Positions 42,001 to 57,000 of a DNA stretch of 64,000 bases are shown one piece after another. Below the pieces are notes generated by a model. That model made no database searches and was not told the origin of the DNA. It saw nothing but the letters and a program-made list of their open reading frames with translations. Location of the stretch: assembly GCF_963678975.1 (NCBI RefSeq), contig NC_089274.1, positions 49,360,900 through 49,424,899 on the forward strand, written 5' to 3'. Origin of the DNA: Dysidea avara. Lineage: Eukaryota > Porifera > Demospongiae > Dictyoceratida > Dysideidae. The translations under genes and the position numbers were made by a program. Position 1 is the stretch's first letter; each line of letters starts with the position of its first letter.

Positions 42001-45000
42001 AGTCCTCTTTGCCTTCATGTTGGAAACTAGCAACAGTCACTGCCATTCATAAGAAAGGTGATACAAATCTTCCTAGCAATTATCGCCCAATCAGCCTTAC
42101 TTCAATAGTTTGCAGAATGCTTGAGTCAATTATTAAAAATAGGATAATGTCTTACTTCCAAGCAAATGACTTTTTTTGCAATGAGCAACACGGGTTTCGT
42201 AGCAGGAGATCTTGTGAGACGCAGCTATTGACTGTTATGGAACACTGGACTAGGTGTATCGATGATGGAACTAGTGTTGATGTTAGATTTCCAAAAAGAT
42301 TTGATAAGGTTCCCCACAGACGTTTGCTGACTAAGTTAGAAGCATATGGTGTTAATGGCTCGGTACTTCATTGGATTAAGGCTTTTTTATCAAACAGGAA
42401 GCAACGAGTAGTTGTTCGTGGAGCACTCTCTGAGTGGTCTACTGTCACTAGTGGTGTCCCGCAGGGTAGTGTGCTCGGTCTCATCTTATTTATTATATAT
42501 GTCAACGACCTACCTGACTGTATACAGAGCTATTTGGGTATCTTTGCTGATGACACAAAACTTTATCGCCCCATCTGCTCATCTAAAGATTCCTCCATTC
42601 TGCAGGAAGACATTGATTCCGCTTTGCAATGGTGTGACACATGGCTATCCTTCCTTAACCTTCCTAAATGTCACTACAGCACAATTGGACATTCTTCATC
42701 AAACACAGAGTATTATTACTCATCCGAAAATGAAGCAAATATGATCTCCATGGTTGTGGAGGAAAAAGATCTGGGTGTAGTATTTGATAAAGATTTGAAG
42801 TTTACATTTCATGTTAATCAAATTGTAATGAAAGCTAACAGGGTATTGGGAATTATTAAACGTACCTTTGCCTCCAGGGATGCCAACACAATAAGATTAT
42901 TATACGTTACTCTTGTTCGCCCAATTTTGGACTATGCGTCAACTGTCTGGAACCCTCATCTTATGAAAAACATCCATAAATTAGAAGCAGTTCAAAGAAG
43001 AGCCACAAAACTTATACCCTCCTTCTATAATTTGACATACTCTGAAAGACTCCAAGAACTTAATCTACCCAGCTTACTTTACCATCGAACCAGAATGGAT
43101 CTGATTATGACTTACAAAATCCTGAACAATTTAGTATCTGTGGACAAAGACTATTTTTTTACTGTTAATACCAACCCCACCCGATCTAATGGACTCAAAC
43201 TTTACAAAAATCGCTTCAATACTGCTATTAGAGGTCATAGTTATTCACAGAGAATCGTCAATGATTGGAACACCTTACCCCATGAAATTGTATCTGCACC
43301 TAATGTACTGATCTTTAAGACTAAATTAGATGTATTTTTATATGACTGCCGGTTTGATTTTATTTAGATGTACTTGAGATTGGTTTTTATAAGACTTTGT
43401 CTTCCTTATACCAATTAACAAATAATAATAATAATAATGAGAACATTAAGTTTTCTAGACGTAGTTCACTACTATCACCACACAAGGGTACGTCGTTTGT
43501 GTAGGAAAGTAAGCAGTGGATGATCAACTTAGCATATTCATTAAATGTGCTGTGTTTGGATAATAAGGTCACCTTACCTCTATGACATGTTGCAATACCA
43601 CCGCTCCAAGTTCCATCGCTCTGACAATTGCGTGATGTGCTACCACGTAGACGATAACCATCAGCACAACTGAATCTGCATGTGTCTTGGTATGAAGCGA
43701 CCCCATCATCTCCAAACGTACAATCAATCATTCCGTTATCAGGTTGACCGAGGTCAGGACAGGACACTATTAGTAAAATTACATCACAGGTGAAATGATT
43801 TGTTTAACACCTACCTCTTGCACATGTTGTTGTCATACCACTCCAACTCTCATCACTCTGACAAGTCCTCATACTGCTACCTCTAACTTCATAACCACTG
43901 TTACATGCAAATGTGCACATGTCCTCAAAGGAAGCCACCCCATCATCACCAAGTGAGCAGCTGATTGCTCCATTAGCAGGTTGAGGAAGTCGAACACAAG
44001 GAACTATATAGGAGTTGTTAAGAACAGCATACATTACATAATCATCAAACCTCTCTCACAAGTAGCTTCAGTACCATTCCACCTTCCATCACTCAAACAG
44101 GTTCTGCTATGACTACCACTGGTCAACTGGTATCCAGTATCACATGTAAAATTACATGTCACTTCATACACAGTATCCTGGTTACTTCCACTTGAACAAG
44201 AAATAGTTCCATTAGCAGGATGATTGAGGGTTGGACAGGACACTAATAACATAACGCAAACAAAGATAAACCATTTTACAACCAACAACTAACACACCTC
44301 TTGTACACATTGGTTCATCATTACTCCACATCCCGGTACTGAGACAAGTTCTTGAACTGCTTCCCATTATTTCAAAACCATCCACACAAGTGTATCGGCA
44401 GACATCTTGATATGATGTTGTTCCATCATCTCCATAGTCACACATCACTGATCCATGTTCAGGTTGTGGTAGTTCATCACAAGGCACTACACATATAAGA
44501 CATCGTGAGGCTCATGCAATCATGACAACATTAAGTAATCTAGTTCACGACTATCGCCACACAAGGGTACGTGGTTTGTGTAGGAAAGTAAGCAGTAATA
44601 GGGTTGTGGATGATCAACTTGGCATATTCATTAAACGTACTGTGTTTGGTACTGTGTTATTGTTTGGGTCATCTTACCTCTATCACATGTTTCAGTAGCA
44701 CCACTCCAAGTTCCATCACTCTGACAATTGCGTGATGTGCTACCACTGAGGCGATAACCTTCAGCACAACTGAATCTGCAAGTGTCTTGGTATGAAGCTA
44801 CCCCATCATCTCCAAACATGCATTCAATCATTCCATTATCAGGTTGACCGAGGTCAGGACAGGACACTATTAGTAAAATTGCATCACAGGTGAAATGACC
44901 TGTTTAACACATACCTCTTTCACATGTTGTTGTCATACCACTCCAACCCCCATCACTCTGACAACTCCTCAAATTACTACCACTAACTTCATAACCACTG

Positions 45001-48000
45001 TTACATGTAAATGTGCACGTGTCCTCAAAGGAAGTCACCCCATCATCACCAAGTGAGCAGCTGATTGCTCCATTAGTAGGTTGAGGAAGCCGAACACAAG
45101 GAACTATTTAGGAGTTGTTAACAACAGCATACATTATATAATCATCAAACCTCTCCCACAAGTAGCTTCAGTACCATTCCACCTTCCATCACTCAAACAA
45201 GTTCTACTATGACTACCACTGGTCAACTGGTATCCAGTATCACATGTAAAATTACATGTCACTTCATACACAACATCCTGGTTACTTCCACTTGAACAAG
45301 AAATAGTTCCATTAGCAGGATGATTGAGGGTTGGACAGGACACTAATAACATAAAGATAAACCACTTTACAACCAACAACTAGCACACCTCTTGTACACA
45401 TTGGTTCATCATTACTCCACATCCCTGTACTGAGACAAGTTCTTGAACTGCTGCCCATTATTTCAAAACCATCCGCACAAGTGTATCGGCAGATATCTTG
45501 ATATGATGTTGTTCCATCATCTCCATAGTCACACATCACTGATCCATGTTCAGGTTGTGGTAGTTCATCACAAGGCACTGCATATATAAGACATCATGAG
45601 ACTCATGCAATCATGAGAACATTAAGTTTTCTAGACGTAGTTCACAACTATCACCACACAAGGTTACATGGTTTGTGTAGGAAAGTAAGCAGTGGATGAT
45701 CAACTTAGCATATTCATTAAATGTACTGTGTTTGGATAATAAGGTCACCTTACCTCTACGACATGTTGCAATACCACCGCTCCAAGTTCCATCGCTCTGA
45801 CAATTGCGTGATGTGCTACCACGGAGACGATAACCATCAGCACAACTGAATCCGCATGTGTCTTGGTATGAAGCGACCCCATCATCTCCAAACGTACAAT
45901 CAATCATTCCGTTATCAGGTTGACCGAGGTCAGGACAGGACACTATTAGTATAATTACATCACAGGTGAAATGATTTGTTTAACACCTACCTCTTGCACA
46001 TGTTGTTGTCATACCACTCCAACTCTCATCACTCTGACAAGTCCTTATACTGCTACCTCTAACTTCATAACCACTGTTACATGTAAATGTGCACGTGTCC
46101 TCAAAGGAAGTCTCCCCATCATCACCAAGTGAGCAGCTGATTGCTCCATTAGTAGGTTGAGGAAGCCGAACACAAGGAACTATTTAGGACCGGAGTTGTT
46201 AAGAACAGCATACATTATATAATCATCAAACCTCTCCCACAAGTAGCTTCAGTACCATTCCACCTTCCATCACTCAAACAGGTTCTGCTATGACTACCAC
46301 TGGTCAACTGGTATCCAGTATCACATGTAAAATTACATGTCACTTCATACACAGCATCCTGGTTACTTCCACTTGAACAAGAAATAGTTCCATTAGCAGG
46401 ATGATTGAGGGTTGGACAGGACACTAATAACATAACGCAAACAAAGATAAACCATTTTACAACCAACAACTAACACACCTCTTGTACACATTGGTTCATC
46501 ATTACTCCACATCCCGGTACTGAGACAAGTTCTTGAACTGCTGCCCATTATTTCAAAACCATCCACACAAGTGTATCGGCAGACATCTTGATATGATGCT
46601 GTTCCATCATCTCCATAGTCACACATCACTGATCCATGTTCAGGTTGTGGTAGTTCATCACAAGGCACTACACATATAAGACATCGTGAGACTCATGCAA
46701 TCATGACAACATTAAGTAATCTAGTTCACGACTATCGCCACACAAGGGTACGTGGTTTGTGTAGGAAAGTAAGCAGTAATAGGGTTGTGGATGATCAACT
46801 TGGCATATTCATTAAACGTACTGTGTTTGGTACTGTGTTATTATTTGGGTCATCTTACCTCTATCACATGTTTCAGTAGCACCACTCCAAGTTCCATCAC
46901 TCTGACAATTGCGTGATGTGCTACCACTGAGGCGATAACCTTCAGCACAACTGAATCTGCAAGTGTCTTGGTATGAAGCTACCCCATCATCTCCAAACAT
47001 GCATTCAATCATTCCATTATCAGGTTGACCGAGGTCAGGACAGGGCACTATTAGTAAAATTGCATCACAGGTGAAATGACCTGTTTAACACATACCTCTT
47101 TCACATGTTGTTGTCATACCACTCCAACCCCCATCACTCTGACAACTCCTCAAATTACTACCATCAACTTCATAACCACTGTTACATGTAAATGTGCACG
47201 TGTCCTCAAAGGAAGTCACCCCATCATCACCAAGTGAGCAGCTGATTGCTCCATTAGTAGGTTGAGGAAGCCGAACACAAGGAACTATTTAGGAGTTGTT
47301 AACAACAGCATACATTATATAATCATCAAACCTCTCCCACAAGTAGCTTCAGTACCATTCCACCTTCCATCACTCAAACAAGTTCTACTATGACTACCAC
47401 TGGTCAACTGGTATCCAGTATCACATGTAAAATTACATGTCACTTCATACACAACATCCTGGTTACTTCCACTTGAACAAGAAATAGTTCCATTAGCAGG
47501 ATGATTGAGGGTTGGACAGGACACTAATAACATAAAGATAAACCACTTTACAACCAACAACTAGCACACCTCTTGTACACATTGGTTCATCATTACTCCA
47601 CATCCCTGTACTGAGACAAGTTCTTGAACTGCTGCCCATTATTTCAAAACCATCCGCACAAGTGTATCGGCAGATATCTTGATATGATGTTGTTCCATCA
47701 TCTCCATAGTCACACATCACTGATCCATGTTCAGGTTGTGGTAGTTCATCACAAGGCACTGCATATATAAGACATCATGAGACTCATGCAATCATGAGAA
47801 CATTAAGTTTTCTAGACGTAGTTCACTACTATCACCACACAAGGTTACATGGTTTGTGTAGGAAAGTAAGCAGTGGATGATCAACTTAGCATATTCATTA
47901 AATGTACTATGTTTGGATAATAAGGTCACCTTACCTCTATGACATGTTGCAATACCACCGCTCCAAGTTCCATCGCTCTGACAATTGCGTGATGTGCTAC

Positions 48001-51000
48001 CACGGAGACGATAACCATCAGCACAACTGAATCCGCATGTGTCTTGGTATGAAGTGACCCCATCATCTCCAAACGTACAATCAATCATTCCGTTATCAGG
48101 TTGACCAAGGTCAGGACAGGACACTATTAGTAAAATTACATCACAGATGAAATTATTTGTTTAACACCTACCTCTTTCACATGTTGTTGTCATACCACTC
48201 CAACTCTCATCACTCTGACAAGTCCTCATACTGCTACCTCTAACTTCATAACCACTGTTACATGTAAATGTGCACGTGTCCTCAAAGGAAGTCTCCCCAT
48301 CGTCACCAAGTGAGCAGCTGATTGCTCCATTAGTAGGTTGAGGAAGCCGAACACAAGGAACTATTTAGGAGTTGTTAACAACAGCATACATTATATAATC
48401 ATCAAACCTCTCCCACAAGTAGCTTCAGTACCATTCCACCTTCCATCACTCAAACAAGTTCTACTATTACTACCACTGGTCAACTGGTATCCAGTATCAC
48501 ATGTAAAATTACATGTCACTTCATACACAACATCCTGGTTACTTCCACTTGAACAAGAAATAGTTCCATTAGCAGGATGATTGAGGGTTGGACAGGACAC
48601 TAATAACATAAAGATAAACCACTTTACAACCAACAACTAGCACACCTCTTGTACACATTGGTTCATCATTACTCCACATCCCTGTACTGAGACAAGTTCT
48701 TGAACTGCTGCCCATTATTTCAAAACCATCCGCACAAGTGTATCGGCAGATATCTTGATATGATGTTGTTCCATCATCTCCATAGTCACACATCACTGAT
48801 CCATGTTCAGGTTGTGGTAGTTCATCACAAGGCACTGCATATATAAGACATCATGAGACTCATGCAATCATGAGAACATTAAGTTTTCTAGATGTAGTTC
48901 ACAACTATCACCACACAAGGTTACATGGTTTGTGTAGGAAAGTAAGCAGTGGATGATCAACTTAGCATATTCATTAAATGTACTATGTTTGGATAATAAG
49001 GTCACCTTACCTCTATGACATGTTGCAATACCACCGCTCCAAGTTCTATCGCTCTGACAATTGCGTGATGTGCTACCACGGAGACGATAACCATCAGCAC
49101 AACTGAATCTGCATGTGTCTTGGTATGAAGCGACCCCATCGTCTCCAAACGTACAATCAATCATTCCGTTATCAGGTTGACCGAGGTCAGGACAGGACAC
49201 TATTAGTAAAATTACATCACAGGTGAAATGATTTGTTTAACACCTACCTCTTGCACATGTTGTTGTCATACCACTCCAACTCTCATCACTCTGACAAGTC
49301 CTCATACTGCTACCTCTAACTTCATAACCACTGTTACATGCAAATGTGCACATGTCCTCAAAGGAAGCCACCCCATCATCACCAAGTGAGCAGCTGATTG
49401 CTCCATTAGCAGGTTGAGGAAGTCGAACACAAGGAACTATATAGGAGTTGTTAAGAACAGCATACATTACATAATCATCAAACCTCTCTCACAAGTAGCT
49501 TCAGTACCATTCCACCTTCCATCACTCAAACAGGTTCTGCTATGACTACCACTGGTCAACTGGTATCCAGTATCACATGTAAAATTACATGTCACTTCAT
49601 ACACAGTATCCTGGTTACTTCCACTTGAACAAGAAATAGTTCCATTAGCAGGATGATTGAGGGTTGGACAGGACACTAATAACATAACGCAAACAAAGAT
49701 AAACCATTTTACAACCAACAACTAACACACCTCTTGTACACATTGGTTCATCATTACTCCACATCCCGGTACTGAGACAAGTTCTTGAACTGCTTCCCAT
49801 TATTTCAAAACCATCCACACAAGTGTATCGGCAGACATCTTGATATGATGTTGTTCCATCATCTCCATAGTCACACATCACTGATCCATGTTCAGGTTGT
49901 GGTAGTTCATCACAAGGCACTACACATATAAGACATCGTGAGACTCATGCAATCATGACAACATTAAGTAATCTAGTTCACGACTATCGCCACACAAGGG
50001 TACGTGGTTTGTGTAGGAAAGTAAGCAGTAATAGGGTTGTGGATGATCAACTTGGCATATTCATTAAACGTACTGTGTTTGGTACTGTGTTATTGTTTGG
50101 GTCATCTTACCTCTATCACATGTTTCAGTAGCACCACTCCAAGTTCCATCACTCTGACAATTGCGTGATGTGCTACCACTGAGGCGATAACCTTCAGCAC
50201 AACTGAATCTGCAAGTGTCTTGGTATGAAGCTACCCCATCATCTCCAAACATGCATTCAATCATTCCATTATCAGGTTGACCGAGGTCAGGACAGGACAC
50301 TATTAGTAAAATTGCATCACAGGTGAAATGACCTGTTTAACACATACCTCTTTCACATGTTGTTGTCATACCACTCCAACCCCCATCACTCTGACAACTC
50401 CTCAAATTACTACCATCAACTTCATAACCACTGTTACATGTAAATGTGCACGTGTCCTCAAAGGAAGTCACCCCATCATCACCAAGTGAGCAGCTGATTG
50501 CTCCATTAGTAGGTTGAGGAAGCCGAACACAAGGAACTATTTAGGAGTTGTTAACAACAGCATACATTATATAATCATCAAACCTCTCCCACAAGTAGCT
50601 TCAGTACCATTCCACCTTCCATCACTCAAACAAGTTCTACTATGACTACCACTGGTCAACTGGTATCCAGTATCACATGTAAAATTGCATGTCACTTCAT
50701 ACACAACATCCTGGTTACTTCCACTTGAACAAGAAATAGTTCCATTAGCAGGATGATTGAGGGTTGGACAGGACACTAATAACATAAAGATAAACCACTT
50801 TACAACCAACAACTAGCACACCTCTTGTACACATTGGTTCATCATTACTCCACATCCCTGTACTGAGACAAGTTCTTGAACTGCTGCCCATTATTTCAAA
50901 ACCATCCGCACAAGTGTATCGGCAGATATCTTGATATGATGTTGTTCCATCATCTCCATAGTCACACATCACTGATCCATGTTCAGGTTGTGGTAGTTCA

Positions 51001-54000
51001 TCACAAGGCACTGCATATATAAGACATCATGAGACTCATGCAATCATGAGAACATTAAGTTTTCTAGACGTAGTTCACAACTATCACCACACAAGGTTAC
51101 ATGGTTTGTGTAGGAAAGTAAGCAGTGGATGATCAACTTAGCATATTCATTAAATGTACTGTGTTTGGATAATAAGGTCACCTTACCTCTATGACATGTT
51201 GCAATACCACCGCTCCAAGTTCCATCGCTCTGACAATTGCGTGATGTGCTACCACGGAGACGATAACCATCAGCACAACTGAATCTGCATGTGTCTTGGT
51301 ATGAAGCGACCCCATCATCTCCAAACGTACAATCAATCATTCCGTTATCAGGTTGACCGAGGTCAGGACAAGACACTATTAGTAAAATTACATCACAGGT
51401 GAAATGATTTGTTTAACACCTACCTCTTGCACATGTTGTTGTCATACCACTCCAACTCTCATCACTCTGACAAGTCCTCATACTGCTACCTCTAACTTCA
51501 TAACCACTGTTACATGTAAATGTGCACGTGTCCTCAAAGGAAGTCTCCCCATCATCACCAAGTGAGCAGCTGATTGCTCCATTAGTAGGTTGAGGAAGCC
51601 GAACACAAGGAACTATTTAGGACCGGAGTTGTTAAGAACAGCATACATTATATAATCATCAAACCTCTCCCACAAGTAGCTTCAGTACCATTCCACCTTC
51701 CATCACTCAAACAGGTTCTGCTATGACTACCACTGGTCAACTGGTATCCAGTATCACATGTAAAATTACATGTCACTTCATACACAGCATCCTGGTTACT
51801 TCCACTTGAACAAGAAATAGTTCCATTAGCAGGATGATTGAGGGTTGGACAGGACACTAATAACATAACGCAAACAAAGATAAACCATTTTACAACCAAC
51901 AACTAACACACCTCTTGTACACATTGGTTCATCATTACTCCACATCCCGGTACTGAGACAAGTTCTTGAACTGCTTCCCATTATTTCAAAACCATCCACA
52001 CAAGTGTATCGGCAGACATCTTGATATGATGCTGTTCCATCATCTCCATAGTCACACATCACTGATCCATGTTCAGGTTGTGGTAGTTCATCACAAGGCA
52101 CTACACATATAAGACATCGTGAGACTCATGCAATCATGACAACATTAAGTAATCTAGTTCACGACTATCGCCACACAAGGGTACGTGGTTTGTGTAGGAA
52201 AGTAAGCAGTAATAGGGTTGTGGATGATCAACTTGGCATATTCATTAAACGTACTGTGTTTGGTACTGTGTTATTGTTTGGGTCATCTTACCTCTATCAC
52301 ATGTTTCAGTAGCACCACTCCAAGTTCCATCACTCTGACAATTGCGTGATGTGCTACCACTGAGGCGATAACCTTCAGCACAACTGAATCTGCAAGTGTC
52401 TTGGTATGAAGCTACCCCATCATCTCCAAACATGCATTCAATCATTCCATTATCAGGTTGACCGAGGTCAGGACAGGGCACTATTAGTAAAATTGCATCA
52501 CAGGTGAAATGACCTGTTTAACACATACCTCTTTCACATGTTGTTGTCATACCACTCCAACCCCCATCACTCTGACAACTCCTCAAATTACTACCATCAA
52601 CTTCATAACCACTGTTACATGTAAATGTGCACGTGTCCTCAAAGGAAGTCACCCCATCATCACCAAGTGAGCAGCTGATTGCTCCATTAGTAGGTTGAGG
52701 AAGCCGAACACAAGGAACTATTTAGGAGTTGTTAACAACAGCATACATTATATAATCATCAAACCTCTCCCACAAGTAGCTTCAGTACCATTCCACCTTC
52801 CATCACTCAAACAAGTTCTACTATGACTACCACTGGTCAACTGGTATCCAGTATCACATGTAAAATTACATGTCACTTCATACACAACATCCTGGTTACT
52901 TCCACTTGAACAAGAAATAGTTCCATTAGCAGGATGATTGAGGGTTGGACAGGACACTAATAACATAAAGATAAACCACTTTACAACCAACAACTAGCAC
53001 ACCTCTTGTACACATTGGTTCATCATTACTCCACATCCCTGTACTGAGACAAGTTCTTGAACTGCTGCCCATTATTTCAAAACCATCCGCACAAGTGTAT
53101 CGGCAGATATCTTGATATGATGTTGTTCCATCATCTCCATAGTCACACATCACTGATCCATGTTCAGGTTGTGGTAGTTCATCACAAGGCACTGCATATA
53201 TAAGACATCATGAGACTCATGCAATCATGAGAACATTAAGTTTTCTAGACGTAGTTCACTACTATCACCACACAAGGTTACATGGTTTGTGTAGGAAAGT
53301 AAGCAGTGGATGATCAACTTAGCATATTCATTAAATGTATAATGTTTGGATAATAAGGTCACCTTACCTCTATGACATGTTGCAATACCACCGCTCCAAG
53401 TTCCATCGCTCTGACAATTGCGTGATGTGCTACCACGGAGACGATAACCATCAGCACAACTGAATCCGCATGTGTCTTGGTATGAAGTGACCCCATCATC
53501 TCCAAACGTACAATCAATCATTCCGTTATCAGGTTGACCAAGGTCAGGACAGGACACTATTAGTAAAATTACATCACAGATGAAATTATTTGTTTAACAC
53601 CTACCTCTTTCACATGTTGTTGTCATACCACTCCAACTCTCATCACTCTGACAAGTCCTCATACTGCTACCTCTAACTTCATAACCACTGTTACATGTAA
53701 ATGTGCACGTGTCCTCAAAGGAAGTCTCCCCATCGTCACCAAGTGAGCAGCTGATTGCTCCATTAGTAGGTTGAGGAAGCCGAACACAAGGAACTATTTA
53801 GGAGTTGTTAACAACAGCATACATTATATAATCATCAAACCTCTCCCACAAGTAGCTTCAGTACCATTCCACCTTCCATCACTCAAACAAGTTCTACTAT
53901 TACTACCACTGGTCAACTGGTATCCAGTATCACATGTAAAATTACATGTCACTTCATACACAACATCCTGGTTACTTCCACTTGAACAAGAAATAGTTCC

Positions 54001-57000
54001 ATTAGCAGGATGATTGAGGGTTGGACAGGACACTAATAACATAAAGATAAACCACTTTACAACCAACAACTAGCACACCTCTTGTACACATTGGTTCATC
54101 ATTACTCCACATCCCTGTACTGAGACAAGTTCTTGAACTGCTGCCCATTATTTCAAAACCATCCACACAAGTGTATCGGCAGATATCTTGATATGATGTT
54201 GTTCCATCATCTCCATAGTCACACATCACTGATCCATGTTCAGGTTGTGGTAGTTCATCACAAGGCACTGCATATATAAGACATCATGAGACTCATGCAA
54301 TCATGAGAACATTAAGTTTTCTAGATGTAGTTCACAACTATCACCACACAAGGTTACATGGTTTGTGTAGGAAAGTAAGCAGTGGATGATCAACTTAGCA
54401 TATTCATTAAATGTACTATGTTTGGATAATAAGGTCACCTTACCTCTATGACATGTTGCAATACCACCGCTCCAAGTTCTATCGCTCTGACAATTGCGTG
54501 ATGTGCTACCACGGAGACGATAACCATCAGCACAACTGAATCCGCATGTGTCTTGGTATGAAGCGACCCCATCATCTCCAAACGTACAATCAATCATTCC
54601 GTTATCAGGTTGACCGAGGTCAGGACAGGACACTATTAGTATAATTACATCACAGGTGAAATGATTTGTTTAACACCTACCTCTTGCACATGTTGTTGTC
54701 ATACCACTCCAACTCTCATCACTCTGACAAGTCCTCATACTGCTACCTCTAACTTCATAACCACTGTTACATGTAAATGTGCACGTGTCCTCAAAGGAAG
54801 CCACCCCATCATCACCAAGTGAGCAGCTAATTGCTCCATTAGCAGGTTGAGGAAGTCGAACACAAGGAACTATATAGGAGTTGTTAAGAACAGCATACAT
54901 TATATAATCATCAAACCTCTCCCACAAGTAGCTTCAGTACCATTCCACCTTCCATCACTCAAACAGGTTCTGCTATGACTACCACTGGTCAACTGGTATC
55001 CAGTATCGCATGTAAAATTACATGTCACTTCATACACAGCATCCTGGTTACTTCCACTTGAACAAGAAATAGTTCCATTAGCAGGATGATTGAGGGTTGG
55101 ACAGGACACTAATAACATAATGCAAACAAAGATAAACCACTTTACAACCAACAACTAACACACCTCTTGTACACAATGGTTCATCATTACTCCACATCCC
55201 TGTACTGAGACAAGTTCTTGAACTGCTGCCCATTATTTCAAAACCATCCACACAAGTGTATCGGCAGATATCTTGATATGATGTTGTCCCATCATCTCCA
55301 TAGTCACACATCACTGATCCATGTTCAGGTTGTGGTAGTTCATCACAAGGCACTACATATATAAGACATCATGAGACTCATGCAATCATGAGAACATCAA
55401 GTTTTCTAGACGTAGTTCACTACTATCACCACACAAGGGTACATGGTTTGTGTAGGAAGGTAAGCAGTAATAGATCGTGGTAGGGTTGTGAATGATCAAA
55501 TTAGTATATTTGTAACAGAGGTCATTATATTATTATTTTGTAATAGCTACAGATTATCATATTGTTGTAATTTTCACACTTTAGGTAGAGGATTAACACT
55601 TGGATTGTAAATAGGAATAAGGTCTTGGTATGTAACCCGGGATGAGGCTTTGGTTTGAAGGACAGATAAAAGTTGATGTCAATGTTGAGTAGCAACAGTT
55701 GTCACGATCTAACACTGGCGTGGTTGGCAGGATCGATCTCTCCGGCCAAGCAACTAATCCTGAACCTCATGCAAAGAAGCTGTGGTACCGTGGTAGGTTT
55801 GTGTGTGATAATGGTACCCAGAAAGGTTGGACAATAGTATACCACTGCTCGGTTGTTTCTTTGTTATCTTCTTTTAGAGCGGCCAGAGAAGTTGAGCTGG
55901 TCAGTGATTGTGAATGGCAATGGATCCGGGACCAGCTAAAGCTTGCCATCGATCAAGTAAACTGCTAATTCTGTCTGACACTTTTTGTGGAGAAGGAAGC
56001 TTTGTTCCTGGAATCAACATTTTGAAAGCGTGGCCATTATCAATGGATGGAACGATGTAGAGAAATTACAGTGGATGCACGTGCGCCTGACAGGAAAAGC
56101 CCACGTGGTGCTCACACGTGTCAGTCATAAGTCCTATCAAGAAGTAAAGGAAGTTCTGAAAGAACGTTTCGACTCGCCCGTGGTGACAGAACTGAATTAC
56201 AGTCTCGAGTGAAACGGAAGTCTGAGAGCTGTGGCGATTATGCAGACCAACTTAATGTACTCACGGACAAAGCCTACCCAGAACTGGAGGAGGAGGTAAG
56301 AAAGTATATTGCACTAAACCTGGATCAGCTACAGCAGCCGCAGATAGCCCTTGCAGTAAGACAGGAGCGACCAAGGACATTAACAGAAGCAGTCAAGGCA
56401 ACACTAGAGCTAGAAACCTTTTTACCAAGGCATAATGAATGCGGTGAAGATAATCAGGACGTGGCTGTATCAAGGCAGGTATCTTCGCAGGAAGCTGATG
56501 TTCCAGTTAAGATAGACACACTCAGTAGTATTACTACGTTGTTGGAAAACCTCAAGGCACAATTAACACAGCTAGAAGTTAAAGTTGAGAAAAAGCTAAG
56601 ATGTTGGCACCCTTGTAAAATAGATTCTCACCAAAGAGGAAGACATGCAAGGGTTCAAGCTTACAAGCAACAACACTTTGCTCACAAAAATACTAAGACA
56701 TCCCATGATCATCGCCAAGCATCAGAGGATATACTATCTCCCTCACAGGTACATCAATGTGATAGTGTGTCAAAAAATGGTGTAGGTATCATTGCTATAA
56801 ATAGTGTATCAAACTATTCAGTGCTTGCAAGTGTATTTGGAAACCCAAGTATCCTTCCTAGTGGGCACTGGGGCTTCAGTATCACTTATTTGTGGGGAGA
56901 TATGGGACCGTATAAAGTCACCTTACCATCCCAAATTAACTCCAGTGAGCACACGTTTGGTGGGTGCCGATGGCTCTCCATTACAAACTCAGGGGTCAAC

